64,000 nucleotides of DNA from Pristionchus mayeri. Its lineage: Eukaryota > Nematoda > Chromadorea > Rhabditida > Neodiplogasteridae. The stretch lies in NCBI GenBank assembly GCA_036245805.1, contig BTRK01000006.1:22352365-22416364 (forward strand), given 5' to 3'. The notes below the pieces were generated by a model, which saw only the letters and a list, made by a program, of their open reading frames with translations, was not told the origin of the DNA and did no database searches. The translations under genes and the position numbers were made by a program. Shown here piece by piece: positions 47,308 to 58,900 of this stretch; position 1 is the stretch's first letter; the number at the start of each line of letters is the position of its first letter.

Positions 47308-47910
47308 CTGGAATCAGAGAATGGAAAGATGAGAGGATCGAACGAGAGGATCAAACGGATAATGATCGAGAACTATTCGATTATCCAGCGCATAAGAAAA
47401 AAATAGATTTGAAGCGCGCGAAATGACCGAATCGACACGGGTTGACGCCGTTGATAAGCCGTATCAATTGGGATGAGAGGAATGAAAATAGAAGTGGCCA
47501 AGGGGTTTCTGATATATATCGAGTGAAGGGGCCAATGACCAATGAGTGAGTAAGCAAGAGAGAGAGAGAGAAGTCCTCATGGAGTTTATCAAAGGACGGC
47601 TGTTGATGAGAATGAATCACTTCCGGATCAATCCAAAGAACATCCAATAGAGTAAACATCCAATTGTTACAATCCTTGAACCGTAGCTTTGTGTAAAACA
47701 TTTGTGATATCATTAGCTAGAATTTTGGCCTCGCGCAAGAAGTAAACTGTGAATACAGTTCGGAAGCGAATCCGCGGTAATTTATTCACACTTTCCACTT
47801 GAATTTAAAAAATATTCTTATTTCAGCATATCGTTGTTTTTTGGAATTCAATAAGTTTGGAATTCAATTTGGAATTCAATAAGAGATGAACACACAAAAT
47901 GCAAAAGTTG
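47308..47910. other. Intergenic
   Basis: 603 bases between the TTR-like gene 5 start and the tRNA gene. No ORF with support; presumably the promoter of TTR-like 5. Confidence 0.55.
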
Positions 47911-47992
47911 TGAAGAGAGTGGGATTCGAACCCACGCCTCCGAAGAGACTGGTGCCTTAAACCAGCGCCTTAGACCGCTCGGCCATCTCTCC
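47911..47992 (-). tRNA. tRNA-Leu(AAG)
   Basis: On the reverse strand the 82-nt sequence folds as a class II tRNA. Acceptor stem GGAGAGA with TCTCTTC; A box TGGCCGAGCGGT; anticodon stem-loop CTGGT-TTAAGGC-ACCAG giving anticodon AAG; long variable arm TCTCTTCGGAGGC; B box GGTTCGAATCC. A variable arm plus AAG identifies leucine. All stems pair, so it is likely functional. Confidence 0.95.
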
Positions 47993-48399
47993 ATGTCGGC
48001 AGGTTTACCGATGTAAATTATTGGGGATATTGCAGTCTGCCGGAATGTAGTGCTCTCAATGAGTATTTCCGTAAGCGATAGAGAAAGAATCGATGAATGA
48101 AGCAGCGAGAATCGGAAAAGATTTAGCGACGAGAGATGAACCATCAAGAGTGAGGGTCTGTGTGAATTCATTTGCCTGACTTTCTCCATTCTGGGAACTC
48201 TCTCGCTCAGTCTGGTCGACTAGAGAGCATCCGAATTGGAGAGAGAGCGATCATTCATTTCTATCTATCTCTACCCGAGTTCTGCAGAGATAAATTCCCA
48301 TTCCCGCAGGATCCACGAAAGGAATTTCCAACTGTGGCTGGTACTTCGTTGGAGTACAAAAAAGTTTTATTTTTCAATTTGCATCGTCCCCATGCATCG

Positions 48400-50782
48400 T
48401 CCCCCCACCCCATCATAATCTCTGGTGACTTCAACTCCGATTCCCTATGTGCCATTCCTTTTCCCATTGATCGTCTTTTCCGTGATTTCATTATTTCTGC
48501 TAATCTCTCTCATCTTCATCTATTTCCTACGCGCGGCGTTAGATGTATCGACTGGGTCTTAGATAACGATTCCACCATAGTCTCGGCCATTTCTGTGATT
48601 CCTCCTTTTCCTTCTTGCGATCATTCTGGTCTCTTCTTCTCCCTCTCGTCACCTCAATCCCCATCTCAACCTCTTTTTATTCGTGATTTCTCTCGTGTCG
48701 ATTATGCAGCTCTGTCAAACCACCTTCTATCAATTGATTGGCTATCCTTATTCCATGGCTGTCCTGATATCGACTCCGTATATCATAATTTCTCTTCCAC
48801 AATTCACTCTGCTATTGGCCTCTTTGTCCCCTACCGTACACCTCGACCTCCCTCTCTCTCTTATCCAAGCCACATTATCCGCCTAATTAAACATCGTGAT
48901 CAATTATTCGCAAAGATTCATATCCCGACTGTTAGGACTCTTTTTGACCAATGTAGTAAGAAATTACTTTTTGAGATAGACAAATGGACTCGTTACTCTA
49001 CCCGTAAAAAATTAGCTCGTTCCAAAGATTTGTATCGCCACATTTCTTCCCTCACTAAACCTAAGCTTTCCATTCCAGAATTAGTATCTCCTAATGATGA
49101 ACCAGTTTATGACAGTTTCTCCAAGTCTAATTTACTTGCTTCCGAATTCGCTTCTCATTTCACCTTAGATGATGGCCTTCTCCCCCCTCTCTCCTCCTTA
49201 CCCATTTCTCCCTCACTCTCTCTATTCACCCTTTTCCCTCATGCAGTTTACAAAGCATTACGCAAACTGTCTCCCTCTTGCTCTACAGGTTATGATGGTA
49301 TTCCCCAGATTATATTCTCTAAGTGTGCACATGCTCTATCTACCCCCTTAGCTGATATATACAATCTCAGTCTCATTTCTGGGACTGTCCCATTGGCCTG
49401 GAAACATTCTCTTATTACCCCCATTCCTAAGCCGGGCAAAGATAGCAACCTTCCCTCCTCTTATAGACCCATCTCTATCATTTCTCCTGCTGCTAAGACC
49501 ATGGAACGTCTCATTAAGGACCACCTCAATAGTCACCTTTCTCGCTTCAATATCCTCCCGTCCAATCAGCATGGTTTCCGCTCTGGTGCTAGTGTTGTTA
49601 CTAATTTATTGACTTGTCATAATGATTGGACAAATTCTCACTCTAAAAAGCTTATAACTGATGTAGTTTACATTGATTTCACTCGTGCTTTTGATTTTGT
49701 TCCCTACCCTAAATTAATGGCTCGATTATCTCATTACGGTATCCATGGTAATCTGCTATCATGGATTGACTCCTTTCTATCCAACCGCACTTTCTCCGTT
49801 CGTTTTTCCTCCGTCACTAGTGACCCCTTCCCCATTCTCTCCGGAGTACCACAAGGCACCTATTCTCTTCTCCATCTATCTAGCTGACCTTTCTCGTCTC
49901 CAATCCAAATTTCACAACGTATCCGTCCAATGTTATGCTGATGATGTCAAGTTGTATATCTCCTACAATAAGTCTACCAAATCTTCTATCACTTCCGAAT
50001 TTCAATCTGCCATTGATTGTCTCTTTGAATGGACCCAACTCAACCAATTGTCCCTATCTGCTTCTAAATGCTCTCATCTTCGTATTGGCCCCAAACAATC
50101 CTCTCCTCGCTACAATATTAATTCCATTCAGTTACCCCTCGAGAATAACGTCCGTGATCTAGGTGTCCAAGTCCGCTCTGACCTCAAGAATTCTTGTTCT
50201 ATTAAAACCCGTGCTCAGAAAGCCACTTCTAAGTTATTCCTGCTCCTTAAAGCCCTCCCATTCAACTGCCCCACCATCCTTCTTCGTAGTTACAAAGCAT
50301 ACGTCCTTCCCCTCCTTGACTTTGCATCCCCCTTTTGGAATCCACATTACATATCTGACATTGAGACTCTTGAAAAAGTTCAACATATTTTCACTCGGCA
50401 AGTATTCTATCGTTGTTTCCCCTCTCCTTCCTATCCTCTTTCCCTACCTTCTTATTCGGATCGCATGAAAACTCTTGGCCTGCGCCCGCTTACTGAGAGG
50501 AGAGTTATAGGAGATCTTTGTATGACTCATATGATTATGACTGGTTCTAATATCGTCCCTCGTTCATCATTCTACGTCTACAAACCCCAGCGAGACCGTA
50601 CCTCTTCTTTTGGTATTAACATTGAAACGACAACTAGCACCGCCAGATTCCACTCTTTCCCTGTTCGAACTTCCCGATGGTATTCTCAACTTCCCGATGT
50701 TATTCGCACTGCCCCCAACATCCGAATATTTAAGCGCCGGCTGGAAAGCCACCCCATAATCGCTGACCTCTCTCATCTTTAA
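48400..50782 (+). pseudogene. LINE endonuclease/reverse transcriptase, disrupted
   Basis: Frame 1 (to about 49887) holds the C-terminal part of an exonuclease-endonuclease-phosphatase domain (ISGDFNSDSL, then SCDHSGLFFSL) and the first part of the reverse transcriptase: LITPIPKPGKDSNLPSSYRP, QHGFRSGASVVTNLL, VVYIDFTRAFDFVPYPKL, GVPQGT. The frame then shifts at 49858-49862, where a few residues normally between GVPQGT and PILFSIYLADL are missing, consistent with a small deletion. The second frame continues with YADDVKLYISYN (catalytic Asp pair), a thumb region, and a C-terminal segment ending PIIADLSHL. The loss of the endonuclease N-terminus and the frameshift make it dead. Confidence 0.9.
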
Positions 50783-50880
50783 TGGCTCAGGAGAGTCCCC
50801 CCCCCACCTGCAATCATTAATTAATTATGTTTTTCACGGTATCGTCGCGCCTCGGGCGTAGATAAATTATTATTATTATA
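48400..50880 (+). mobile_element. 5'-truncated non-LTR retrotransposon (LINE)
   Basis: Begins inside an endonuclease domain near 48400 and ends after a short 3' UTR with a TTA microsatellite (AAATTATTATTATTATA, about 50863-50880), the usual layout of a 5'-truncated LINE. The codon-rich body differs in base use from the neighbouring intergenic DNA. YADD-type reverse transcriptase with no RNase H or LTRs seen, compatible with a jockey/CR1-like clade. The 5' boundary is approximate. Confidence 0.85.
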
Positions 50881-51157
50881 ATTTCTTATGATATATTTTA
50901 CGGATTGACACGTAGATATTTCACGAATGTGTGAAGGATATTTTGAAAGGTTTTAGTATTTTTATTATTAATCTGACACAAACAACACTCATTGAATACG
51001 CACTGTAGGATTTGAGTGCCTGATCCTTACGGTCTCAAGCAGAAATCAGATGAAAGGCTTGGTTACAGTAATCTTGGCTTGCCGCACTGAACGTGTTCTT
51101 TCGAGTTCCCTCAATTCAAATCTTTTTTGAAGTTGCCAGTAAGCTCTCATCAACAAA

Positions 51158-52085
51158 ATGGCCCAGCGTTTCTCTGTCTATGGTCAGTTTCACATTCGAT
51201 TATATCAAAAAATTCAATAAATCGAACTATGTTTTCCAAGAATCCTTCGGTTTCTCCTATTTCAGATGAGCATTGACTTCCTCTCCCCATAGTGCGCTTT
51301 CACACTAATCTTCTTCCCGTTTTTCAGGTGATAAGAGAAAAGAGGAGAAGGTCATCGGCACCGCAGGGTAGTTCAACGGAGAAAATCAGTTGAAGGTATT
51401 CAGTGTGAGATCACCTGAACAGCGCATCCCCCTAGGAGTCTTAGTCCCCTTAGGCGTCTCCTTAGTCTTCCTTAGGGTGGATTCTGCCTCGTGACAAGAT
51501 AATGGATTGTGACGATGACACTCTCCTGACGGTTTGCCTTATTTATACCTTAATATTATATTCTCGTGAGTATCCTCTTCCTTCAGTTGGAAATCTCCCC
51601 TATCAGAGCACTGAGGACGATCTCGGAAACTTCTTCAGCCAGGCTGGACATGTCACCAACGTCCGGTTTGTACATTCACTTGAGTTTGTGGGATGGCCAT
51701 GAGGAAGAGTATCAAAGTAGCAGAATAGAGTGAGATATTAGTACCTTGGGTCACCGGATCTTTTTAGAGGTCAATCGGTCAACTTTTCTTACTCCTAGAA
51801 GGATGTGTTAATCTCCTAGTGTACCATCAACGAGAATGCTTACTGCTTTATTTACAATTGTTTGCATTTGCGCATTCGGCATTTCCTGTGGCGGAGTTGG
51901 GCAGTGTAAGGGTCAGTGCGTGATTCCTCTCCTTCAGCATCGTCTACGATCGTGAGACTGGCCGTGCAAAGGGATTCGCCTTCGTGGAATTCGCTGATGA
52001 GCAGGCAGCTCAGAATGCCATCCAGCAGTTCAATGGGGCAGACTTCAATGGCCGCTCCCTCCGTGTCAACATGGCCAATCGGTAG
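51158..52085 (+). CDS. Single-RRM RNA-binding protein
   Basis: The 3' two exons are clear: 51587-51665 (GNLPYQSTEDDLGNFFSQAG, HVTNVR) and 51938-52085 (IVYDRETGRAKGFAFVEFAD, AIQQFNGADFNGRSLRVNMA, NR, stop TAG), joined by a split Arg codon. They give one full RRM with RNP2 (VGNLPY) and RNP1 (KGFAFVEF). The protein ends right after the fold, so any accessory region is N-terminal. A candidate first exon is at 51158 (MAQRFSVY, donor GTCAGT) followed by DKRKEEKVIGTA (about 51330-51370), but its phase does not join directly to the RRM exon. Another exon must lie between, or the true start differs. Likely a nuclear or ribonucleoprotein factor. Confidence 0.7.
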
Positions 52086-52778
52086 ATTGACCCCCCGGAC
52101 TCCCTTCAATCGATCTCTCCCCTTTTTGAATAGCATAACTCAAAAGCACCCTGTAACCCATTCCTGTTTCTCCTTTACATTTTTTGGAAATGTATTTTGA
52201 ATGAATAATGTGTTTTAATCAAACATCGTTGTTTTTGTTTGGGACACGATATGCCGAGAACATTCTGGATGTTGGTACTGGTATCTTTGGTATGGACAGA
52301 AATTTGGGAAGTCAGAAAGAATTCCCTCTTCCCAAGTTGTTTCTTACGCAATCATACTCAGACACGCGTACCACATACTTTATATTGATTATATATACAC
52401 GACTGCACAGAAAAACCGAAAGGATTTGGAGTACCTTGGGGGTGTAGGAGAATACCTCGCCTGATGTTACGGTGAGAGTATCGCATAACGATTCCTGCAA
52501 GATGTCTTTCCCCTCGTTCCTCCTCTCTCCCTTCCTCAGCCCACTGCTGCTCGCTTTCATTCTTGCCACATTCTGCAACATTGCAGGGCATCTCAATGGA
52601 TCTATCATAAAAGATCAAAGAAGGCATCATGTATGTTCTTCTCCAGCAAGATAATTCACAAGAAGGCTTTGATAGTAAAGGCGATTTTGTATTGAATTAC
52701 GGGATGGTATTCTGGCTCCGAGCCCACCCCAATCCCGATACAGCGCATCTTCGTGGAGACGTACTGTCGTTATAATTA
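52086..52778. other. Intergenic
   Basis: No confident gene. A short frame at 52502-52654 (starting MSFPSFLLSPFLSPLLLAFI) resembles a signal peptide plus a short basic tail, but has no splice or family support. Confidence 0.4.
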
Positions 52779-53676
52779 TTAGGTTGGTTCACTTTCTGAC
52801 TATTTTCATGTTCGGGCAGTTTGACCTACCCCGTCAATCTCATTCAGCCAATCAACTAATGGTTATTCGTAGTTGATGAAGGCTTGGGAATACTTTTTAC
52901 GCGATACAATATCGGGCCATTTCGATCAGCAAGGATGACACTATTCACAGTCAAACTCTCAATTGTTCTTGATTTTCAATACTATTCATTTGATTGCAAC
53001 TCCAAGGACAAATGAGATTGAGACAAACGTGAAGGATTTTTGAGAAGCCTATTACATAGGCATATAATGTGACTCTTCAGAAATTCTGGTCCCCTGAATT
53101 CCCGCTTAACATTTTGGCCAAATCAGTAAACTACGCTAATTGGAGAATGCTTGTTTTATGTTTTCTGGCACTGTACTCGTAAAGATCGACCTTGAGAGCT
53201 CAATAGTGGTTCATTATTTTCTACCTTCCTATCTTAGAACATAGTTATATCTAGGAATAGATTCATCAATCAATAAGTAATTAGGATATTTCGGAACCGC
53301 GATTTAGAAATTTAAACATCGAAATCAGCACTTGTTATTGTTTCTATTGTCTCACTCGCAATGAAGACCCAGTTTTTCACGTTTAAACGAACAAGCAACT
53401 CTTGCCCTACTATTTACATATATGGTGGGCAAATTCAGGAGGTCTCAAATATATGAGAAGTTGAGCTCAACCAAAAACACCGAAAAACACCATTTCCGGC
53501 AGTTTCGATATGAAAATAATGTTCTCACGTTCAATAATCTATATATCCAATGTTAATGTTTTCCGGTACTCCACCAGTACTGACGTCAATAAAACTATAG
53601 AGGAATTGCAGGAAATAGAAATAGGCGAGGAGAAATTATGAAAAACAAATAGTCAGAAACTTTTGAACCAACCCAA
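52779..53676. mobile_element. mariner-type deletion derivative
   Basis: An 898-bp element. Ends TTAGGTTGGTTCACTTTCTG (left) and CAGAAACTTTTGAACCAACCCAA (right) are inverted and resemble mariner-family TIRs. TA duplications are at 52777-52778 and 53677-53678. No transposase frame is left inside; it is distinct from the 17300 element by TIR sequence. Confidence 0.75.
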
Positions 53677-53678
53677 TA

Positions 53679-56600
53679 CATGGTACCGGGTTATGAGCAG
53701 GAAAAGATTACATTCTCTTGTATAGATCCGAGACGAGGTGCCCACATTGAGAAGGAATCTTTCATCGAATATGTGATCCTCTCGACGGCGGTATCGCACA
53801 GTTATCTTTGATTGCTCACCTTGCTGTCCGAGTCCATCTGATACAGTGCATCCTCTCCATTTTTCTTTCTACCCACTCAGACAGAACGAGGAGGGAGTGG
53901 AAATGAAATATTGCATCAATTTCTCGTTTAAGGATCATTGGGGCTCATTCCTCATTATACTTTCCTGTCGTCTGGTTTTAGCACTTCCCACGAATTTCTT
54001 ACCCTTATTTGTTGCAATCTTCTGAAATTCGTTATAAAAAAAACAAAAAACGAAAGATCTCTTTGTAGATGATAGATAGCGCATCTTTGATCTCTTTCCT
54101 TCTCCTCTCACAACAATTGCACGTTTCCACGGAATATCTTCAATCATTCTCTTTTCATATTGACATCTTTATTGTGAATATCGGCACATTTTCACTATTT
54201 GTTGTTATGTATGATGTGACATTCCCGGAATATTCCTTCCTTGAAAGATTGTATGCAGGGTGTTCTGGGTTATTTTCGCAAGGCAGTGGGGATAAGGGAA
54301 TACAGAGCTTTTCGCAACTTTTCAACCAAAGCAAATTTTAAGCAATAGCTGTAGTAGCTATTTCCGTCGGTATCCTCTTCCACTTTCGACACTCCGCGTG
54401 TCTAATGGACCTCTGAGATTGTTCCTCCCTCTTCCCGATTGGATTGCAGTCTTTCCCTGGCCACTTATGGAGGCGTGGAAGGAGAGAATCGAGACTGAAA
54501 TCCACACTGATTGAATGGTGGGAATGAATCGTCATCAATGATGAAACCTTTCCAAGGTCCTCCTCATAGAGGTGACGTCCAGGAATAGATGTTCAAATAT
54601 TCCTCTCGCAACTCCTTTTCATCCATTATGACGATACCGTGAATAATTGACACTCTGATAAAAGATGAAATATCAGCAGATGAAGAGAGAATATTGTCGT
54701 GTACCACCATATAATTTTGTCTAAAAGAATAGGAAAAAATGCTAATCATTCCACACTCTTCTTTTACAAAATACGTAGACTGAATCTTCCTTTCTAATCT
54801 CTTTCCTTCCTTATCTTCACTTCTCCCAGAAGTCTCATTTTCTCACTAATCGGAGTGTGATTGCGAGAAGGAAGAGAGGGAGTTCCTTCCTTATTCGGAT
54901 GCGAGAGTAGAGATCACACGAGTTCCTCACTCGTGTGATCTCTACTCTTTATGGTGTTTGGGAAATGGGATGAAGACTACTTCATCCTCGAGAGCGCATT
55001 ATTTTTATCGCTTCTCTTATGCCATTGTTCAAAACAGAACATCATCGAAAAAAACGAAAATCTAATCGACTTGAAATCAAAATCCTTTGAAAAACTGCAA
55101 TGTACAAGTACAAACATTCTACCCGAAAAATTTCAGAAAATTCGTAAATCATGAACGGGTGCGGTGATGTTGTTTTCATGCTGCAAAAAGATGATTCCTC
55201 CAGACAATGCACTATCTATGTATTCATAAATTACGACGCCCATTTTACAAATATCACAAATAGGTTGCTCTAGCGCTCAAGCCCTTTCAAAATGCTTCAT
55301 TTTAACCTCGCAATATAGTAAATCTTCAACGAAAATATACTTCAATCTCACGAACGCGTGGGATTGAGTAGTGAGTGAACTGGAAATGAATGACTTCTAA
55401 GTATGGGCTGCACTCTTCGTTCACCTCGCAATGCATAATTGTTCGTTGCTAATTTATTCTTGAATTTCAGCTGATTATTTATGAAATTCTAGGTTGTCGA
55501 AGGTTTCAATCAATTTCTGAAGTGGTTAGCTGTTTGGATTAAGTAATTATAGCACTACATTATCTCGCTCGTAAATGGAGCCGATTCCAATTAGTTCCGT
55601 TCTTTTCATCTCTCATCACACGTTGATTTCCTTTGTTAATAGAAACTCCTTCGAGGTTCAAAAGTAGGCGGGGCGATGGGCGTTGAAAGGGGGAAGGGGC
55701 GGGGCTTCATCGGCAGTATTTCTGCCGATCTCCATCCTAAATCACTCATTCCGAGTCTTCCCTATTTCTGACGTTTCCTTCATAGCAACCCTTGCAACAA
55801 CTCCTTCGCATTTCATTCCCTTCCTTTTTCATTTGCGACGAGAGAAACGCGTCTTGTTGAGATGCTCAATTCTCAGTATCGAATAGGATCTCGAATCATA
55901 GTCCCGTCAAACTAGATAATCATCCACCGTATCCCTTTGCCTTTTCGATTGACATTCACTCGAATGGAGTTTTCTTCATCTTTGTTCTCTCCACTCCATC
56001 CAATCTCCAGATTGGCCATAACCCAGGAGTTCTAGACGGAAATTGTATCCGATTCGAGTGTAGATAAGACTCGACTGAGTGAATGGAGTGATTCATGACT
56101 GCTTCCCTTCTCCTCACGTGAATGCATCATCTCCTCTTCCCATCTAGATGATCCTCCCCTTTCCCACCCTCAATCCACCATACTAATATGACTGCGACTG
56201 CGGGTGTCCCTTCCTCTCTTCTCTTCTCAATCTCACATCGAGGACGTTCTTTTGTGATCCGTTCTCGTATGTGGGTGTGCCTTTCCCTCCCTCTTCTCCT
56301 TCTACGACAATAATAGACAGTACTCGCATAGCTAAACAATAAGCAGGACCCTCAGTGCCTCTCCTTCCCCATTCACTCGTCTACTCCCTTCTGTCTCCTC
56401 ACTCTGATTCCTCTCATTTAGTCTGTGACTGTGTCTACCAATTCGTCTTCGGTAGCTTCCTCGATGTTCAGAGTGAGAGAGTGGGCATATAAAAGTGACT
56501 CCTTTCCTCACTCTCACCGTTCTGAGGTATCCGATGGGTGCAATACGAAAGCGTGCATTCATTCTGGTCGTTGTCCCTTCAATCTCTCTCATGGATGGCA

Positions 56601-57341
56601 TCCTGTCACTCATCTGCTTCTCCTCTTCTTCTTTCGTACGAACTGCGTGAATTCCAGGGAAACCGTGCGATGTCTCAATGCTTTCCTAACGAACCTTCGT
56701 CAGTTTCCGTCGATCTTCGACGCCTCGATGTGTTTATGATGATCTCCCTCGGGGGAGATGCTGATGGGAGACTAATTCCCAGAATGATCAGCATAACATC
56801 GATAGCTCAGAGATCAACAACTCTTTTTCGTTGTTTTTCATTGCTCGATGGTCTTCGTGCCCAAAATTCCTTCCACCTGCAGCAAATCAAATTAGACTAC
56901 TAACAATTGCTGTGTCTTCGCTCAGGAGCAATTCGTCTTCCTTTTCTGATTTCGTACTACAGTAGACGTTCGCTCTTCGTTCACGAATTTTCATCACACT
57001 CTGTAATCAGTCTCTCTTTTCCGTAGCGAGACAATCCGATCACTGGTTTTCTGCCTTTTAGTGATGTGATCACTGTATTCACTGGCTTCAACACATTCTT
57101 TGAAAAATAAATTGCGCCATTAAGCAAATGATGGTGTATGTAGTTCGCTTACCCTAGTGTGATCTCATCATTCGTTCACCATTCATCACTGCACCATTCA
57201 TTCCTTCTCACGTATTCTCAATTGGCCAATCAGCCAAGCCTGAGATCAATCCGTGCCATTCTCCTCATTCCTCCCTTCCTCTCTCCTCCCTCCTCATCCG
57301 TGTTCCATCTCCCTAATCATTCTCTCGCTTGCAGTACAGAC
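53679..57341. other. Intergenic, no supported gene
   Basis: 3.7 kb with short ORFs only, none with family similarity or consistent splice phases. Contains one perfect hairpin (54904-54948). The last few hundred bases, pyrimidine-rich with a TTGCAGTACAG acceptor, lead into the neuropeptide gene. Confidence 0.45.
54904..54948. repeat. Perfect 20-bp stem hairpin
   Basis: AGAGTAGAGATCACACGAGT is followed by TCCTC and its exact complement, giving a 20-bp stem with a 5-nt loop. It could be a cruciform, a tiny inverted repeat, or (less likely) a small-RNA precursor; a miRNA precursor usually has a longer imperfect stem. Confidence 0.8.
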
Positions 57342-58900
57342 ATGGGCTCTCCCTCTCTTCTCCTCTCTCTTCTCTTCTCCATGGTCCTCCTCCTCTCCAT
57401 CTCCTCCTCTTCTGCCTATCGAGAGGAAGACGTACGTCTCTTCCTAACCCTAAACCGTCTTCTTCCTCGTCGACCCAAAACGTCCCTTCCTGACTCGTCC
57501 AATGGGCAGGAGGAGACAGAGCACGTGAGCACGGGATGTAGACAGGGACGAGTTACTGATCCCCTCCCGAAGTAGGAATGGGAGACAGTCACTTGTGCCA
57601 GTAGATCACTCCTTCTCCCCTCACTAATCACCATCCCCCCTCTAACACAAATGGACTACGTGCCAAACTACTGCTCATTATCTGTCGCCATTTCGTTTTT
57701 CTCGGAAACTCGTTGAGTTACGGTAGTCGCTGCAGAGTCATTCGGATTAATTGGATCGAAGGGAGTGAAGGGCATACGATGACGACAGATAGAAACCAGG
57801 AGAGGGAAGACTGAGGGTTCATTAGGAATGCTCGAGAGAAGAGAAGAAGCACCCACTCGACTCACTTATGCACGGGGAAGAGAGATGGGAGAGCAGTCGA
57901 GACTTTTGTTTCCCTTCGTTAAATGGGGAATGACTAAGAGAAAGATCCTCCTACGTCTAAAATCTAGTGCGCCAAGTCGATCGTTTTTTGCTCTGAGCCA
58001 TGTGAGGGCAGTCGATGATCTTACAATTAGGCGTTCAGTTTTGCTGCAAAATAGGTATTCCCTAGTTGATAAGGGCTTTTCGGATTAATTATTAGCCCTG
58101 GAGAGGCTTCATGACGGAAAAGGGTGAGAGGGCAAAGTCCACTCTCGTGTTCTCAAGCGGAAGTCAGAAGAAGGATTAAGAATGTAGTTTGGATTGACAA
58201 GAGGGAAGCATCCCATGAATTACTTGATCACTTCTGGGCGTCGTTCGGGGAAGGAATGCCTAAGGAGGCGTTTTCAGCAATGAACACAAAACGGAAAACA
58301 TGCGTAACAACTGACAAACTTGCACGAAAAAGCACTGCATGTTGCACCCCTTCACATTGATATTGTGCGTAGGAGGGGAACTTTGAAAACGTTCAGATTA
58401 TGATTTATAATTTCATATATCTACGATATAGCTGGATAAATATTACAATGAGCTAAGAAAAGGGCAAATGGAATTTTCTTATATTCCTCTATTCAGATCT
58501 ACGACATCGCCCCGGGCTTCTTGGCCAACAAACGATCGGAGTTCGAAGGTACTGTGTCAACTCTCCCATTCACTCCTCTCACCATCGAGGAAGGAACAGG
58601 AGGAACACTCCTGATTTCCATGAATTCCCTATTATTTATCTTTCTTGGTTCCCAAGCTAAAAATAAGCAGCCATCGTGGGCAAGGCGTTGAGAATTGTCA
58701 ATGGGGGACGCCACTCCAAAAAAGGAAATAATTCTTAAATTAATTGTTCAGCTCCTCGAGGCTTCCGGGGAATGAGAGGAAAGAGAGCTCCCTTCAAGGT
58801 CAGTTTATGATTACCAAGAATGTGACTGAACTATCTCTTTGAGGGTCTGAGAGGCAAACGAGGAGGCGCCAACCCCTTCGATCTCGTCGACGAATATTAA
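57342..58900 (+). CDS. Tachykinin-related neuropeptide precursor
   Basis: Four exons: 57342-57431, 58497-58548, 58752-58798 and 58844-58900, with phases 0, 1 and 0 matching exactly; 81 aa. Signal peptide MGSPSLLLSLLFSMVLLLSI with a SSSSA tail. Downstream, dibasic sites divide the propeptide: ...GFLANKR, then SEFEAPRGFRGMR-GKR, then APFKGLR-GKR, then the C-terminal GGANPFDLVDEY. Cleavage at KR and amidation from the Gly would give peptides ending FRGMR-amide and FKGLR-amide, the FxGxR-amide pattern of invertebrate tachykinin-related peptides. The gene would be secreted from neurons and act on a tachykinin-type GPCR (family knowledge). Its exons are too short for ORF finders. The 1.07-kb first intron is unusual. 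It could match the C. elegans NLP-58 group, which I recall as tachykinin-like but cannot verify here. Confidence 0.82.

Noticed and set aside
48172..48399. N-terminal part of the 571-codon ORF as LINE protein
   Set aside because: Residues before the SGDFNSD motif region show no endonuclease similarity; the ORF runs by chance into flanking DNA upstream of the truncated element.
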